Shown here piece by piece: positions 23,801 through 31,186 of a stretch of DNA of 64,000 bases (within the stretch, counting starts at the first letter, position 1; each line of letters starts with the position of its first letter). Location: positions 811,001 through 875,000 of the forward strand of contig CP050293.1 in NCBI GenBank assembly GCA_014189435.1, written 5' to 3'. Under the pieces are notes generated by a model. That model was not told the DNA's origin, ran no database searches, and was given only the letters and a program-made list of their open reading frames with translations. Made by a program: the position numbers and the translations under genes. The DNA comes from Mesorhizobium loti. GTDB taxonomy: Bacteria; Pseudomonadota; Alphaproteobacteria; Rhizobiales; Rhizobiaceae.

Positions 23801-26478
23801 AGAACAGCGGGGCAGGAGACACCATCCAGCTCGGCGCTGGCCTAACCGCCGCCAACGTGACCTTCAACGTCTCCGGGTCCGATCTATTGATCAGCTATGG
23901 CGCAGGCGATCAGATCAGGCTGGTGAACCAGTATTACTGGGCCTCGACCTCCTACCAGGTCGAGACGCTGATGTATGGCGACGGCACCACGATCAGCCTG
24001 ACCGGTGGCCTGCCGATCGTCGGTGGGACCGGCAATGACACACTCAACGGCACCGCTTACGGCGACATATTGACCGGCAACGCTGGCACCGACACGCTCA
24101 ACGGCAATGACGGCAATGACACGCTCAACGGCGGCATCGCCAACGACATGCTCAATGGCGGCAACGGCAATGACACCTATGTCTTCAGTTCCGGCGATGG
24201 TACCGACACGATCAACGAGAACAGCGGAGCGGGAGACACGATCCAACTCGGCGCTGGGCTAACCGCCGCCAATGTGTTCTTCAACGTCTCCGGCTCCGAC
24301 CTTTTGATCAGCTACGGTGCAAGCGACCAGATCAGGCTGGTGAACCAATATTACTGGGCCTCGACCTCCTACCAGGTCGAGACGCTGATCTACGGCGACG
24401 GCACCACGATCAGCCTGACCGGTGGCCTGCCGATCGTCGGTGGGGCCGGCAACGACATCCTCAACGGCACCAACTTCGCCGACACGCTCACCGGCGGAGC
24501 CGGCACCGACACGCTCAACGGCAATGACGGCAATGACACGCTCAATGGCGGCATCGCCAACGACATGCTCAATGGCGGCAACGGCAATGACACCTATGTC
24601 TTCAGTTCCGGCGATGGTACCGACACGATCAACGAGAACAGCGGAGCGGGAGACACTATCCAGCTCGGCGCCGGACTGACCGCCGCCAACGTGACCTTCA
24701 ACGTCTCCGCCTCCGGCAACGACCTGCTGATCAGCGACGGCGTCGGTGGCGACCTGCTCAAGCTGACGTACCAGTACTATAGCGCCGGCTATCAGATCGA
24801 GACGCTGATCTATGGCGACGGCACGACGATCAGCCTGACCGGCGGCCTGCCGATCGCCGGCGGCGCTGGCAATGATACCCTCAACGGTACGGGCTTCGGC
24901 GACACACTCAGTGGCGGCGACGGCGCCGACACGCTCAACGGCTACGCCGGCAACGACACGCTGACCGGCGGCATCGGTACCGACGCGCTGAACGGCGGAT
25001 CGGGTAACGACACCTACGTGTTCAATTCGGGCGATGGCTCCGACACAATCTATGACACCAGCGGGACCGATACGATCCAACTCGGCGCCGGGCTGACCGC
25101 TGCCAACGTGACCTTCAACGTCTCCGCCTCCGGCAACGACCTGCTGATCAGCGACGGCGTCGGTGGCGACCTGATCAAGCTGACGAACCAGTACTATAGC
25201 GCCGGCTACCAGATCGAGATCCTGATCTATGGCGACGGCACGACGATCAGCCTGACCGGCGGCCTGCCGATCGTCGGCGGCGCTGGCAATGATACCCTCA
25301 ACGGTACGGGCTTCGGCGACACACTCAGTGGCGGCGACGGCGCCGACACGCTCAACGGCTACGCCGGCAACGACACGCTGACCGGCGGCATCGGTACCGA
25401 CGCGCTGAACGGCGGATCGGGTAACGACACCTACGTGTTCAATTCGGGCGATGGCTCCGACACAATCTATGACACCAGCGGGACCGATACGATCCAACTC
25501 GGCGCCGGGCTGACCGCTGCCAACGTGACCTTCAACGTCTCCGCCTCCGGCAACGACCTGCTGATCAGCGACGGCGTCGGTGGCGACCTGATCAAGCTGA
25601 CGAACCAGTACTATAGCGCCGGCTACCAGATCGAGACCCTGATCTATGGCGACGGCACGACGATCAGCCTGACCGGTGGCCTGCCGATCGTCGGCGGCGC
25701 TGGCAATGATACCCTCAACGGTACGGGCTTCGGCGACACACTCAGTGCCGGCGACGGCGCCGACACGCTCAACGGCTACGCCGGCAACGACACGCTGACC
25801 GGCGGCATCGGTACCGACGCGCTGAACGGCGGATCGGGTAACGACACCTACGTGTTCAATTCGGGCGATGGCTCTGACACAATCTATGACACCAGCGGGA
25901 CCGATACGATCCAACTCGGCGCCGGGCTGACCGCCGCCAACGTGACCTTCAACGTCTCCGCCTCCGGCAACGACCTGCTGATCAGCGACGGCGTCGGTGG
26001 CGACCTGATCAAGCTGACGAACCAGTACTATAGCGCCGGCTACCAGATCGAGACCCTGATCTATGGCGACGGCACCACGATCAGCCTGACCGGTGGCCTG
26101 CCGATCGTCGGCGGGACCGGCAACGACATCCTTAATGGCGGCAGCGCAAAGGAAGCATTGTACGGATTTGCTGGCATCGACGTGCTCAACGGTGGTGCAG
26201 GGAACGATACATTGTCGGGCGGAGCGGACAGCGACACGTTCATTTTCCAGGCGGGCTTCGGCAAGGACACAATCTCGGACTTCATCGCGGGAGCGGGGTC
26301 CGAGGATGTGATCGATTTTGCGACTAATGTGTTTGCTGACTTCGCCTCGGTCCTCGCCGCGGCGACCCAGGTTGGTGCCGACACCATCATCACACATGAC
26401 GCCAGCAACGTCGTGACCCTGAAGAATGTTGCGATGGCAAATCTTCATCAGGACGATTTCCAGTTCATCGCCGCCTGA
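17803..26478 (+). CDS. Giant RTX protein with N-terminal AHH-type nuclease domain
   Basis: A 2891-residue type I secreted protein. Residues 1-100 match the AHH nuclease group of the HNH/EndoVII superfamily: IHHIFP (H10, H11), GNEIAL (N43) and VHNGSHPGY (H79, H83). A helical region follows, with a hydrophobic stretch at about 363-405 that could insert in membranes. Residues 444-570 hold five aspartate-rich calcium loops (DLDGDG type). Residues 980-2780 are about thirteen RTX cassettes, and the last 110 residues are the usual uncleaved secretion signal (DTFIFQAGFGKDTISDF onward). AAGGGGGG precedes the ATG at 17803. The exporter genes follow at once. It is probably a secreted DNase or RNase toxin. 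Confidence 0.85.
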   Translation: MTIPFAFQIHHIFPLELFSDPRIASGLASLLSGTNFTKDMAGNEIALFSSMALADYVKSLTGIDGSNIYLESGFGGSVHNGSHPGYTEFLINEIDSILNSGAERDAKISEIYKLHYFATQVSQGVVTFDGEILGIMGTTSYAATLADAYGNRTITEASLQTHVAGLDTSVTDAGLNHNLQARLNALSSLVEHASEAGHLTFDQYNSTVLRISSVQFGIDQSGGYINDLTGMLKASSAITQIGIITNYEVKKNLELQADFKETLAYFVASDDGFLDLNQFDKTMEGLSKFSDLLGGFGDKLPSNLSHLDQATINKMAAIIDSKIVGLGGGPLGDTVEFLNLAYDAIKDAAQGDFDPLISVIANYGVSMVLSAVVITATIAIAGYFSAGAAAVVVAVWAVAGVVDAISNGAQLLEKILLDLGVLDEPILPGWYAALNALFNPPPRDPLVIDLDGDGIELTSLGASAAYFDLDGDGFAERTGWVGSDDGLLVLDENGNGRIDDIAELFGSATSQGFQELSRLDSNHDNVIDANDAAFLSLQVWRDANGDGVSAPDELHSLNELGIRSLSLETSASGAPLSGNRVLNTSHVTWSNGAQTQSAEIVFTLSQFQSRYVLPENFAYDADVYDLPKLAGYGDLPDLWVAMTQDGALKAEAGAAIETARSGNFGEFLADMDDLLFDWAGVESVRWMGDVDNLYVNFAYDADELAQYLEVNIVAHGGSGPTPPQPKGYVFSMESLDPAKLQAWLAANDLALPPLFSGNLRGVMLNATLPTITFGGGGGTGGAGGRRAVLSLSDLGNQAPPDPTSILPAPALAFLQKIMGQDYSVAGNFLAPDSVMVGEPTVQNAVALMKSFSEVRDYYTSYFLAQAAWSIIAREGPEADLGALAPFKNIFVNPLTDQIDGDFRSLMLQVVDMFRVQDLGSDLDALTLLSVFKGEAPIVALAMNLFDDIDNATIIEAFDLNAIIDGTVDADSLSAVVASVLAGHGGNDTLTGSSGNDTLLGGEGNDALNGGTGNDTYVFDLSDGTDTISDSSGKDWLLMGAGLTAANVFFNVSGSDLLISYGAGDQIRLVNQYYWASTSYQVETLMYGDGTTISLTGGLPIVGGTGNDILNGTNFADTLTGGAGTDTLNGNDGNDTLNGGIANDVLNGGNGNDTYVFSSGDGADTINENSGAGDTIQLGAGLTAANVTFNVSGSDLLISYGAGDQIRLVNQYYWASTSYQVETLMYGDGTTISLTGGLPIVGGTGNDILNGTNFADTLTGNAGTDTLNGNDGNDTLNGGIANDVLNGGNGNDTYVFSSGDGTDTINENSGAGDTIQLGAGLTAANVTFNVSGSDLLISYGAGDQIRLVNQYYWASTSYQVETLMYGDGTTISLTGGLPIVGGTGNDTLNGTAYGDILTGIAGTDTLNGNDGNDTLNGGIANDMLNGGNGNDTYVFSSGDGTDTINENSGAGDTIQLGAGLTAANVFFNVSGSDLLISYGASDQIRLVNQYYWASTSYQVETLIYGDGTTISLTGGLPIVGGAGNDILNGTNFADTLTGGAGTDTLNGNDGNDTLNGGIANDVLNGGSGNDTYVFNSGDGSDTIYDTGGTDTIQLGAGLTAANVTFNVSGSDLLITYGAGDQIKLVDQYYWASTSYQVETLVYGDGTTVSLTGGLPIVGGTGNDTLNGTNGNNALYGLVGDDTLNGNDGDDVLTGGVGSDVLNGGSGNDTYAFSSGDGADIINDNSGTADTIRLGAGLTAANVFFNVSGSDLLITYGAGDQIRLVNQYYWASTSYQVETLIYGDGTTISLTAGLPIVGGTGNDTLNGTNFADTLTGGAGTDTLNGNDGNDTLNGGIANDVLNGGNGNDTYVFSSGDGTDTINENSGAADTIQLGAGLTAANVTFNVSGSDLLISYGAGDQIRLVNQYYWASTSYQVETLMYGDGTTISLTGGLPIVGGTGNDILNGTNFADTLTGNAGTDTLNGNDGNDTLNGGIANDVLNGGNGNDTYVFSSGDGTDTINENSGAGDTIQLGAGLTAANVTFNVSGSDLLISYGAGDQIRLVNQYYWASTSYQVETLMYGDGTTISLTGGLPIVGGTGNDTLNGTAYGDILTGNAGTDTLNGNDGNDTLNGGIANDMLNGGNGNDTYVFSSGDGTDTINENSGAGDTIQLGAGLTAANVFFNVSGSDLLISYGASDQIRLVNQYYWASTSYQVETLIYGDGTTISLTGGLPIVGGAGNDILNGTNFADTLTGGAGTDTLNGNDGNDTLNGGIANDMLNGGNGNDTYVFSSGDGTDTINENSGAGDTIQLGAGLTAANVTFNVSASGNDLLISDGVGGDLLKLTYQYYSAGYQIETLIYGDGTTISLTGGLPIAGGAGNDTLNGTGFGDTLSGGDGADTLNGYAGNDTLTGGIGTDALNGGSGNDTYVFNSGDGSDTIYDTSGTDTIQLGAGLTAANVTFNVSASGNDLLISDGVGGDLIKLTNQYYSAGYQIEILIYGDGTTISLTGGLPIVGGAGNDTLNGTGFGDTLSGGDGADTLNGYAGNDTLTGGIGTDALNGGSGNDTYVFNSGDGSDTIYDTSGTDTIQLGAGLTAANVTFNVSASGNDLLISDGVGGDLIKLTNQYYSAGYQIETLIYGDGTTISLTGGLPIVGGAGNDTLNGTGFGDTLSAGDGADTLNGYAGNDTLTGGIGTDALNGGSGNDTYVFNSGDGSDTIYDTSGTDTIQLGAGLTAANVTFNVSASGNDLLISDGVGGDLIKLTNQYYSAGYQIETLIYGDGTTISLTGGLPIVGGTGNDILNGGSAKEALYGFAGIDVLNGGAGNDTLSGGADSDTFIFQAGFGKDTISDFIAGAGSEDVIDFATNVFADFASVLAAATQVGADTIITHDASNVVTLKNVAMANLHQDDFQFIAA
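20743..26140 (+). repeat. RTX cassette array, 417-bp period
   Basis: About thirteen cassettes of 139 codons, each with four or so GGxGNDxL nonapeptides, a TYVFSSGDG segment and an HCBP-related spacer ending in YGDGTTISLTGG. The unit is 417 bp almost throughout. A block of about 1.1 kb starting near 21490 is nearly identical to one 2082 bp further on (near 23570), and the cassettes at 24901, 25318 and 25735 are nearly identical to one another, so the array has grown by recent duplications. The last four cassettes have a distinct spacer (NVSASGNDLLISDGVG). Confidence 0.85.
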
Positions 26479-26506
26479 TGCCTGAACTGGAAATCACTTG
26501 AACGCG

Positions 26507-28252
26507 ATGCCGCAGTCCCGTCCGTCAGAGCCGCCGCGAACGACCCTCGCGGCGGTTCTCGGTTCCTTCCGGCGTGCCTTTACCGGCATCGCGCTGATGA
26601 GCGGTGTCGTCAACATACTGGCGCTGACCGGCTCGTTCTTCATGCTGCAGGTCTATGATCGCGTCATTCCCGGCCGCAGCGTGCCGACGCTGGTCGGGCT
26701 GGCGGTGTTTGCCGGCACGCTGTTCGTCTTCCAGGGTGTGCTCGAGCTCATCCGGTCGCGTTTGCTTGTGCGCATCGGCATGGCGCTGGACGCGCGCATG
26801 AGCGGCCAGGTCTATGCCGCCCTTATGCGCCTGCCTTTGCGTACCAAGCTCGCGGGCGATGGCTTGCAGTCGCTGCGCGATCTCGATCAGGTCCGGTCAT
26901 TTCTGTCGAGCGTCGGCCCAACAGCGCTTTTCGACCTGCCGTGGATGCCGCTCTACCTCGGCATATGTTTCCTCTTCCATTTCTGGATCGGCATGACGGC
27001 ACTGGCCGGCGCCGTCATTCTGTTCGGCCTGACCTTGTTTGCCGAGGCCCGCACACGCGAGCCCGCCAAAAGAGCCAACAGCCAGGCCGCTGCCCGCAAC
27101 ACGCTTGCGGAGGCCACGCGCCGCAATGTCGAGGTTCTGCAGGCGATGGGCTTTGGTTCGCGTATCGCCGAGCGTTGGTCCGGCATCAACGCCGACTATC
27201 TCGACACCAACGCGAAAGCCAGCGATCTGGCCGGCACGCTGGGAACGGTCTCGAAGATCCTGCGCATGATGCTGCAGTCCGGCATATTGGCGATCGGCGC
27301 CTGGCTCGTCATCCATCAAGAGGCGACAGGCGGCATCATGATCGCCAGCTCGATCATGATGGGCCGGGCGCTGGCGCCGATCGAACTGGCGATCGCGCAC
27401 TGGAAAGGCTTCGTCAATGCCCGCCAGGCCTGGGCCCGGCTGACCCAGTTGTTGGCCCTGCTCCCCGAAACCGCAACCAGTGTCGACCTGCCGGCGCCGA
27501 CATCCACCCTTAAGGTCGAAGCCATCGGCGTCACGCCGCCGGGCGAGCGCCGCGTTGTCGTCCAGGACGCCAGCTTTGCGCTGGAGAAGGGCGCCGGGCT
27601 CGGCATCGTCGGTCCGAGCGCCTCGGGCAAGTCGTCACTGGTCCGCGCGATTGCCGGGATATGGCTCCCCATGCGTGGAACCGTGAGGCTGGACGGAGCA
27701 ACGCTCGACCAGTGGTCGCCGGAAGAGCTCGGCAGTCATATCGGTTATCTGCCTCAGGATGTGCAGTTGTTCGACGGCACCATCGCCGAAAACATCGCGC
27801 GTTTCGAACCTCAGGCCGCTTCGGACAAGATACTGGCGGCGGCCCGGGCAGCCGGCGTTCACGATCTCGTCGTGCATTTGCCGGAGGGCTACGAGACGCG
27901 CATCGGTGAAGCCGGTTCGGCGCTTTCGGCTGGCCAGCGGCAAAGGGTGGCGCTGGCACGGGCGCTTTATGGCGACCCCTTCCTCGTCATCCTCGACGAG
28001 CCGAATTCCAATCTCGATGCCGAGGGTGAGGCCGCGTTGACGGAAGCGATCCAGGGGGTTCGCGCGCGTGGCGGCATCGCCGTCGTGGTCGCGCATCGGC
28101 CGAGCGCGCTGGCAAGCCTCGATCAGGTTCTGGTGATGGCAAACGGCCGCGTCCAGGCCTTCGGACCAAAGAACGAAGTCCTGAACAAGGTCACCCGGCC
28201 GGCCGGCGTTCCCTTGAAGGTCGTATCCGGGCCTGAGGAGACTGCATCCTGA
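26507..28252 (+). CDS. Type I secretion ABC transporter (PrtD-like permease/ATPase)
   Basis: A 581-residue fusion of a six-helix exporter domain (membrane segments between about residues 25 and 310) and an ABC ATPase. Walker A is GPSASGKSS near residue 370, the signature LSAGQRQR and Walker B FLVILDEP follow. The segment FFMLQVYDRVIPGRSVPTL is typical of the PrtD/protease-exporter group. It sits 28 bases after the RTX gene and should export that protein with the adaptor encoded next. ATG 26507 is chosen; a TTG at 26498 is possible. The start codon of the next gene overlaps its stop. Confidence 0.9.
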   Translation: MPQSRPSEPPRTTLAAVLGSFRRAFTGIALMSGVVNILALTGSFFMLQVYDRVIPGRSVPTLVGLAVFAGTLFVFQGVLELIRSRLLVRIGMALDARMSGQVYAALMRLPLRTKLAGDGLQSLRDLDQVRSFLSSVGPTALFDLPWMPLYLGICFLFHFWIGMTALAGAVILFGLTLFAEARTREPAKRANSQAAARNTLAEATRRNVEVLQAMGFGSRIAERWSGINADYLDTNAKASDLAGTLGTVSKILRMMLQSGILAIGAWLVIHQEATGGIMIASSIMMGRALAPIELAIAHWKGFVNARQAWARLTQLLALLPETATSVDLPAPTSTLKVEAIGVTPPGERRVVVQDASFALEKGAGLGIVGPSASGKSSLVRAIAGIWLPMRGTVRLDGATLDQWSPEELGSHIGYLPQDVQLFDGTIAENIARFEPQAASDKILAAARAAGVHDLVVHLPEGYETRIGEAGSALSAGQRQRVALARALYGDPFLVILDEPNSNLDAEGEAALTEAIQGVRARGGIAVVVAHRPSALASLDQVLVMANGRVQAFGPKNEVLNKVTRPAGVPLKVVSGPEETAS

Positions 28253-29557
28253 TGGCCGCGGCTCCCACCATCGACCGGACCATCCGGCGCTATCTGCTTG
28301 GTGGCGTGGCCGCTTGCATCCTTCTCGTCGGTGGCGCGGGCAGTCTGGCGGCGGTCACGGAGCTTTCCGGCGCCGTGATCGCGTCGGGAAAGATGGTCGT
28401 CGATTCCAGCGTCAAGAAGGTCCAGCACCCCACCGGTGGCGTGGTCGGCACCATTCTGGCGCGCGAAGGCGACGCCGTGAAATCCGGCCAGGTCCTGATC
28501 CGTCTCGACGAAACCGTCACCCGCGCCAACCTCGCTATCGTCACCAAGGGCCTCGACGAATTCGAGGCTCGGCTGGCCCGTCTCGAAGCCGAGCGTGACG
28601 ACCATGCCGACATCGCCTTCCCAACCTCGCTGATCTCGCGGCGGGATGACACCGCCGTTGTGCGCGCCATGGCCGGCGAACAGTCGCTGTTCGAGTTTCG
28701 CCGGCAGGCTCGCGCCGGGCAGAAGGCTCAGTTGGAGGAACGCATCGCGCAGCTTGCCGAGGAGGCCTCGGGGCTCACCGAACAACGGGAGGCCAAGAGC
28801 CAGGAAATAAAACTGATCGGCACTGAACTGGACAGCATCCGCACGCTCTGGCTCAAGAAGCTCGTCTCGATCGACCGCATGACGGCGCTGGAGCGTGACG
28901 CGGTTCGGCTCGATGGCGAACACGGGCAACTGACCGCATCGATTGCACAAGCGAAAGGCCGGATCGCCGAGACCCGGTTGCAGATCATCCAGGTCGACCA
29001 GGGATCTGCGCAGCGAGGTTGCCACCGAGCTTCGCGATGTCCAGGGAAAAATATCCGAATTCGTCGAACGCAAGGTGTCAGCCGAAGACCAGCTCAAACG
29101 CATCGATATCCGCAGTCCGCAGGATGGCGTGGTTCACCAGCTTGTCGTCCATACGGTCGGCGGCGTCATTTCGCCGGGCGAGGTGATCATGCTCGTGGTG
29201 CCGGTGGCCGACGATCTGACCGTCGAGGCCCGCATCGCGCCACACGACATCGATCAGCTCTCGCTGGGCCAGGACGTGGCCCTAAAACTCTCGGCGTTCA
29301 ATCAGCGCGTGACGCCGGAACTGAACGGCGTGGTCGACGAGATATCAGCCGATCTCAGCGTCGATGAACGCAGCGGCGCGGGTTTTTACACCGTGCGCGT
29401 CAGCCTGCCGCGCACGGAGCTGAAGAAACTGAAAGGCCTGACCTTGGCGCCGGGCATGCCCGTTGAAGCGTTCTTCTCCACCGGCAGCCGCACCATGCTT
29501 TCCTATCTCGTGAAGCCGCTGGCCGATCAGATAGCGCGTGCGTTCCGGGAGGAGTGA
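28252..29557 (+). pseudogene. HlyD-family membrane fusion protein, frameshifted
   Basis: Membrane fusion protein of the type I exporter. The first frame (from ATG 28252, overlapping the exporter stop) encodes an N-terminal membrane anchor (residues 13-33), the half-lipoyl segment VKKVQHPTGGVVGTILAREGD, and a long coiled coil to LQIIQVDQ. There the frame is lost: the next frame continues DLRSEVATELRDVQGK and the full C-terminal half with RSPQDGVVHQLVVHTVGG. Removing one G from the GGG at 29001-29003 restores a single 434-residue protein. Either the adaptor is broken and secretion depends on another adaptor, or this is a sequencing error. No TolC-like gene follows. Confidence 0.85.
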
Positions 29558-29814
29558 CACTCCGGCTCTGTAGGGTCGTCAAAATACTGCCTGCTTTTCG
29601 GCAGGATCCCACCGTAAGCTGACCAACCGCTCACGGCCCATTTGGGTCATTCACGAAGGGAGTTCCTGGCGACCTGCGGCTCGGTCGGCGATATCTCGAA
29701 GCCAGTAATTAGTCGCGTACGTCGTCCTTAGGTTCGCCAGACCATACGAGGGAATACGAAGGAAATGGGTTGGCGAACCAGCCGCTAACGTATTGATTTC
29801 CTGTAGGAAATGTT

Positions 29815-29833
29815 GTCCCTCCGGGCCTACCAT
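29815..29833 (+). other. att core copy 3 (right end of island)
   Basis: GTCCCTCCGGGCCTACCAT, 18 of 19 identical to the tRNA 3' end, and the following TATC also matches the sequence after the tRNA. The arm repeats upstream have the same 40 and 44 bp spacings as at copy 2. Confidence 0.8.
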
Positions 29834-29970
29834 TATCAGTAGTAGCTTACGCCAAATCTCTCATGGGTTGATTCATCAGACTCGACCAATCTCCTGGCGT
29901 TCGAAGGAAAATATTTTGGACCTGCGCTCTCAATCTCCTTCTCACTGAAAACACATGTGACACGTAATAC

Positions 29971-30047
29971 GGAAATTCCGGTGTCGGAACGGACGCTCAG
30001 CGATCCATGCGGTGATCGGCGGTAGTGACGTGCGAATGGGATGGTTT
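29971..30047 (+). repeat. Dispersed intergenic repeat, copy A
   Basis: A 77-bp segment from GGAAATTCCG to GGGATGGTTT that recurs at 46086-46160 with about 80 percent identity, in the same orientation. Both copies are intergenic. It is probably a dispersed repeat of this genome. Confidence 0.75.
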
Positions 30048-30172
30048 GGCCCAAACAGATGTGCGTCAAAAAAGGTCGTCAGTGGCGCGTGTTCACATCA
30101 GCTTCTTGAACAAGGCAGCTATCCGACTGAGGATCAAGACTAAGGAGAACCTCTGACAAGGAGAGGAATTGC

Positions 30173-31015
30173 TTACATGATCTGGATCATGTCGCTGCCG
30201 TCCCCGAGGAACTGAAGGGCTTCCTTGGGGATCGAAGGGTCCTTCGCGTTGAGCACGGTCAGGCTTTCCAGTTGCTGGCGGCCGATCAGACCGGGGCCGC
30301 GATAGTGCAGCGCCACCTTGGTCGAATAGGGCTGGCGGAACATGGTCGCGGCGATGCCGCTGGTGATGCCGAACATGAATTTCTTGGAGCTGCGCTGCAC
30401 CGGCGCGAACACGCCGAAGGTCAGCTCGTTGCGCTGGATGCGCTCGAAATCGACGGAGAAGACGCGGCCCGCCACCGGAAAGACGAAGCCGTAATATTTG
30501 AAGACATAGTCGATCTTGTCGGGCGCGTCGTAGCTCGGGAAGCGCTCGATGTAATAGTGCTGGTAGAAGTCGTTGTTGCGGTAGATGCAGTAGGCCGAGC
30601 GCAGGATCGAGCCCTTGTAGATCGAGGAATACTGGTAGCGGTCATAGACGCCGACGAGGTCGTTGCCGTCCGACTTGGCGCCGATGATGGCCGTTTCGAT
30701 GAACTTCGTGACCTCGGGCGATTCCCGCAGCTTCTCCATCACCTGGAAGAAATTGCCTTCGACCAGTGTCCTGAACTCGAAGGCCGGCGAGAACAGGATC
30801 GAGACGCTGACGCCGAAGAAATTGGCGATCAGGCTCATGTTCTGCGGCGAGGGCAGATGCAGGCCGGAGAGATATTTGTTGAATTGCTGCCGGTTGAGGC
30901 CGATCTTGCGGCAGACCGTGCTGATCGATCCCTGACGTTCGCACAGAAAACGCAGATTGGCGGCGAAATCCGCGATCTTGCCGGCGTCGTGGTCCATCCG
31001 TGGTCGTCCGTTCAT
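30173..31015 (-). CDS. XRE-family transcriptional regulator with large C-terminal domain
   Basis: A 280-residue protein with a helix-turn-helix at about residues 18-72 (NLRFLCERQGSISTVCRKIG, then LNRQQFNKYLSG) and a 200-residue C-terminal domain of unknown fold that is rich in aromatic residues (YYIERFPSYDAPDKIDYVF). The start at 31015 is preferred because the palindromic element at 31024-31051 would otherwise lie inside the gene; 30997 is also possible. It is divergent from the ThDP enzyme and probably controls it and the transporter at 39766 through the shared element. The ligand is unknown. Confidence 0.8.
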   Translation of the reverse strand: MNGRPRMDHDAGKIADFAANLRFLCERQGSISTVCRKIGLNRQQFNKYLSGLHLPSPQNMSLIANFFGVSVSILFSPAFEFRTLVEGNFFQVMEKLRESPEVTKFIETAIIGAKSDGNDLVGVYDRYQYSSIYKGSILRSAYCIYRNNDFYQHYYIERFPSYDAPDKIDYVFKYYGFVFPVAGRVFSVDFERIQRNELTFGVFAPVQRSSKKFMFGITSGIAATMFRQPYSTKVALHYRGPGLIGRQQLESLTVLNAKDPSIPKEALQFLGDGSDMIQIM

Positions 31016-31023
31016 GTCAGGCT

Positions 31024-31051
31024 GAAGCAATCTTACGCACACAATGCCTCA
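31024..31051. promoter_or_regulatory. Shared operator element, copy 1
   Basis: GAAGCA, then TTACGCA-CACAA-TGCCTCA. The same layout with a perfect palindrome is found at 39558-39585 before the ABC transporter genes. It is located between the XRE regulator and the ThDP enzyme gene. Confidence 0.65.
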
Positions 31052-31186
31052 GGTCGCTTCAACAATCAAATCGCTGCGAACTTGCCGAAACGGCTTGTTG
31101 GATGCTGATTGGGAACGGCATCACGGTAAGGAATTCGCCGGGTTCGCGAGCCTTGCCGGGCAAGAAACAAGAGAGGGACGAGCCAC

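Larger units (their letters stand above)
29558..30172. other. Gene-free right end of the island
   Basis: A 615-bp stretch without a supportable gene. It holds the integrase arm repeats GGTTCGCCA (29731-29739) and TGGCGAACC (29771-29779), the third att core and a dispersed 77-bp repeat at 29971-30047. Chromosomal genes resume with the regulator at 30173. Confidence 0.6.

Noticed and set aside
22177..26448. Open frames of 445 and 729 codons antisense to the RTX gene
   Set aside because: They mirror the regular RTX repeats, show no domain or start signal, and have poor codon use compared with the sense frame.
17803..26478. CRISPR array within the repeated region 20743-26140
   Set aside because: The repeats are long, coding and in frame, with glycine-aspartate nonapeptides; there are no short repeats with unique spacers.
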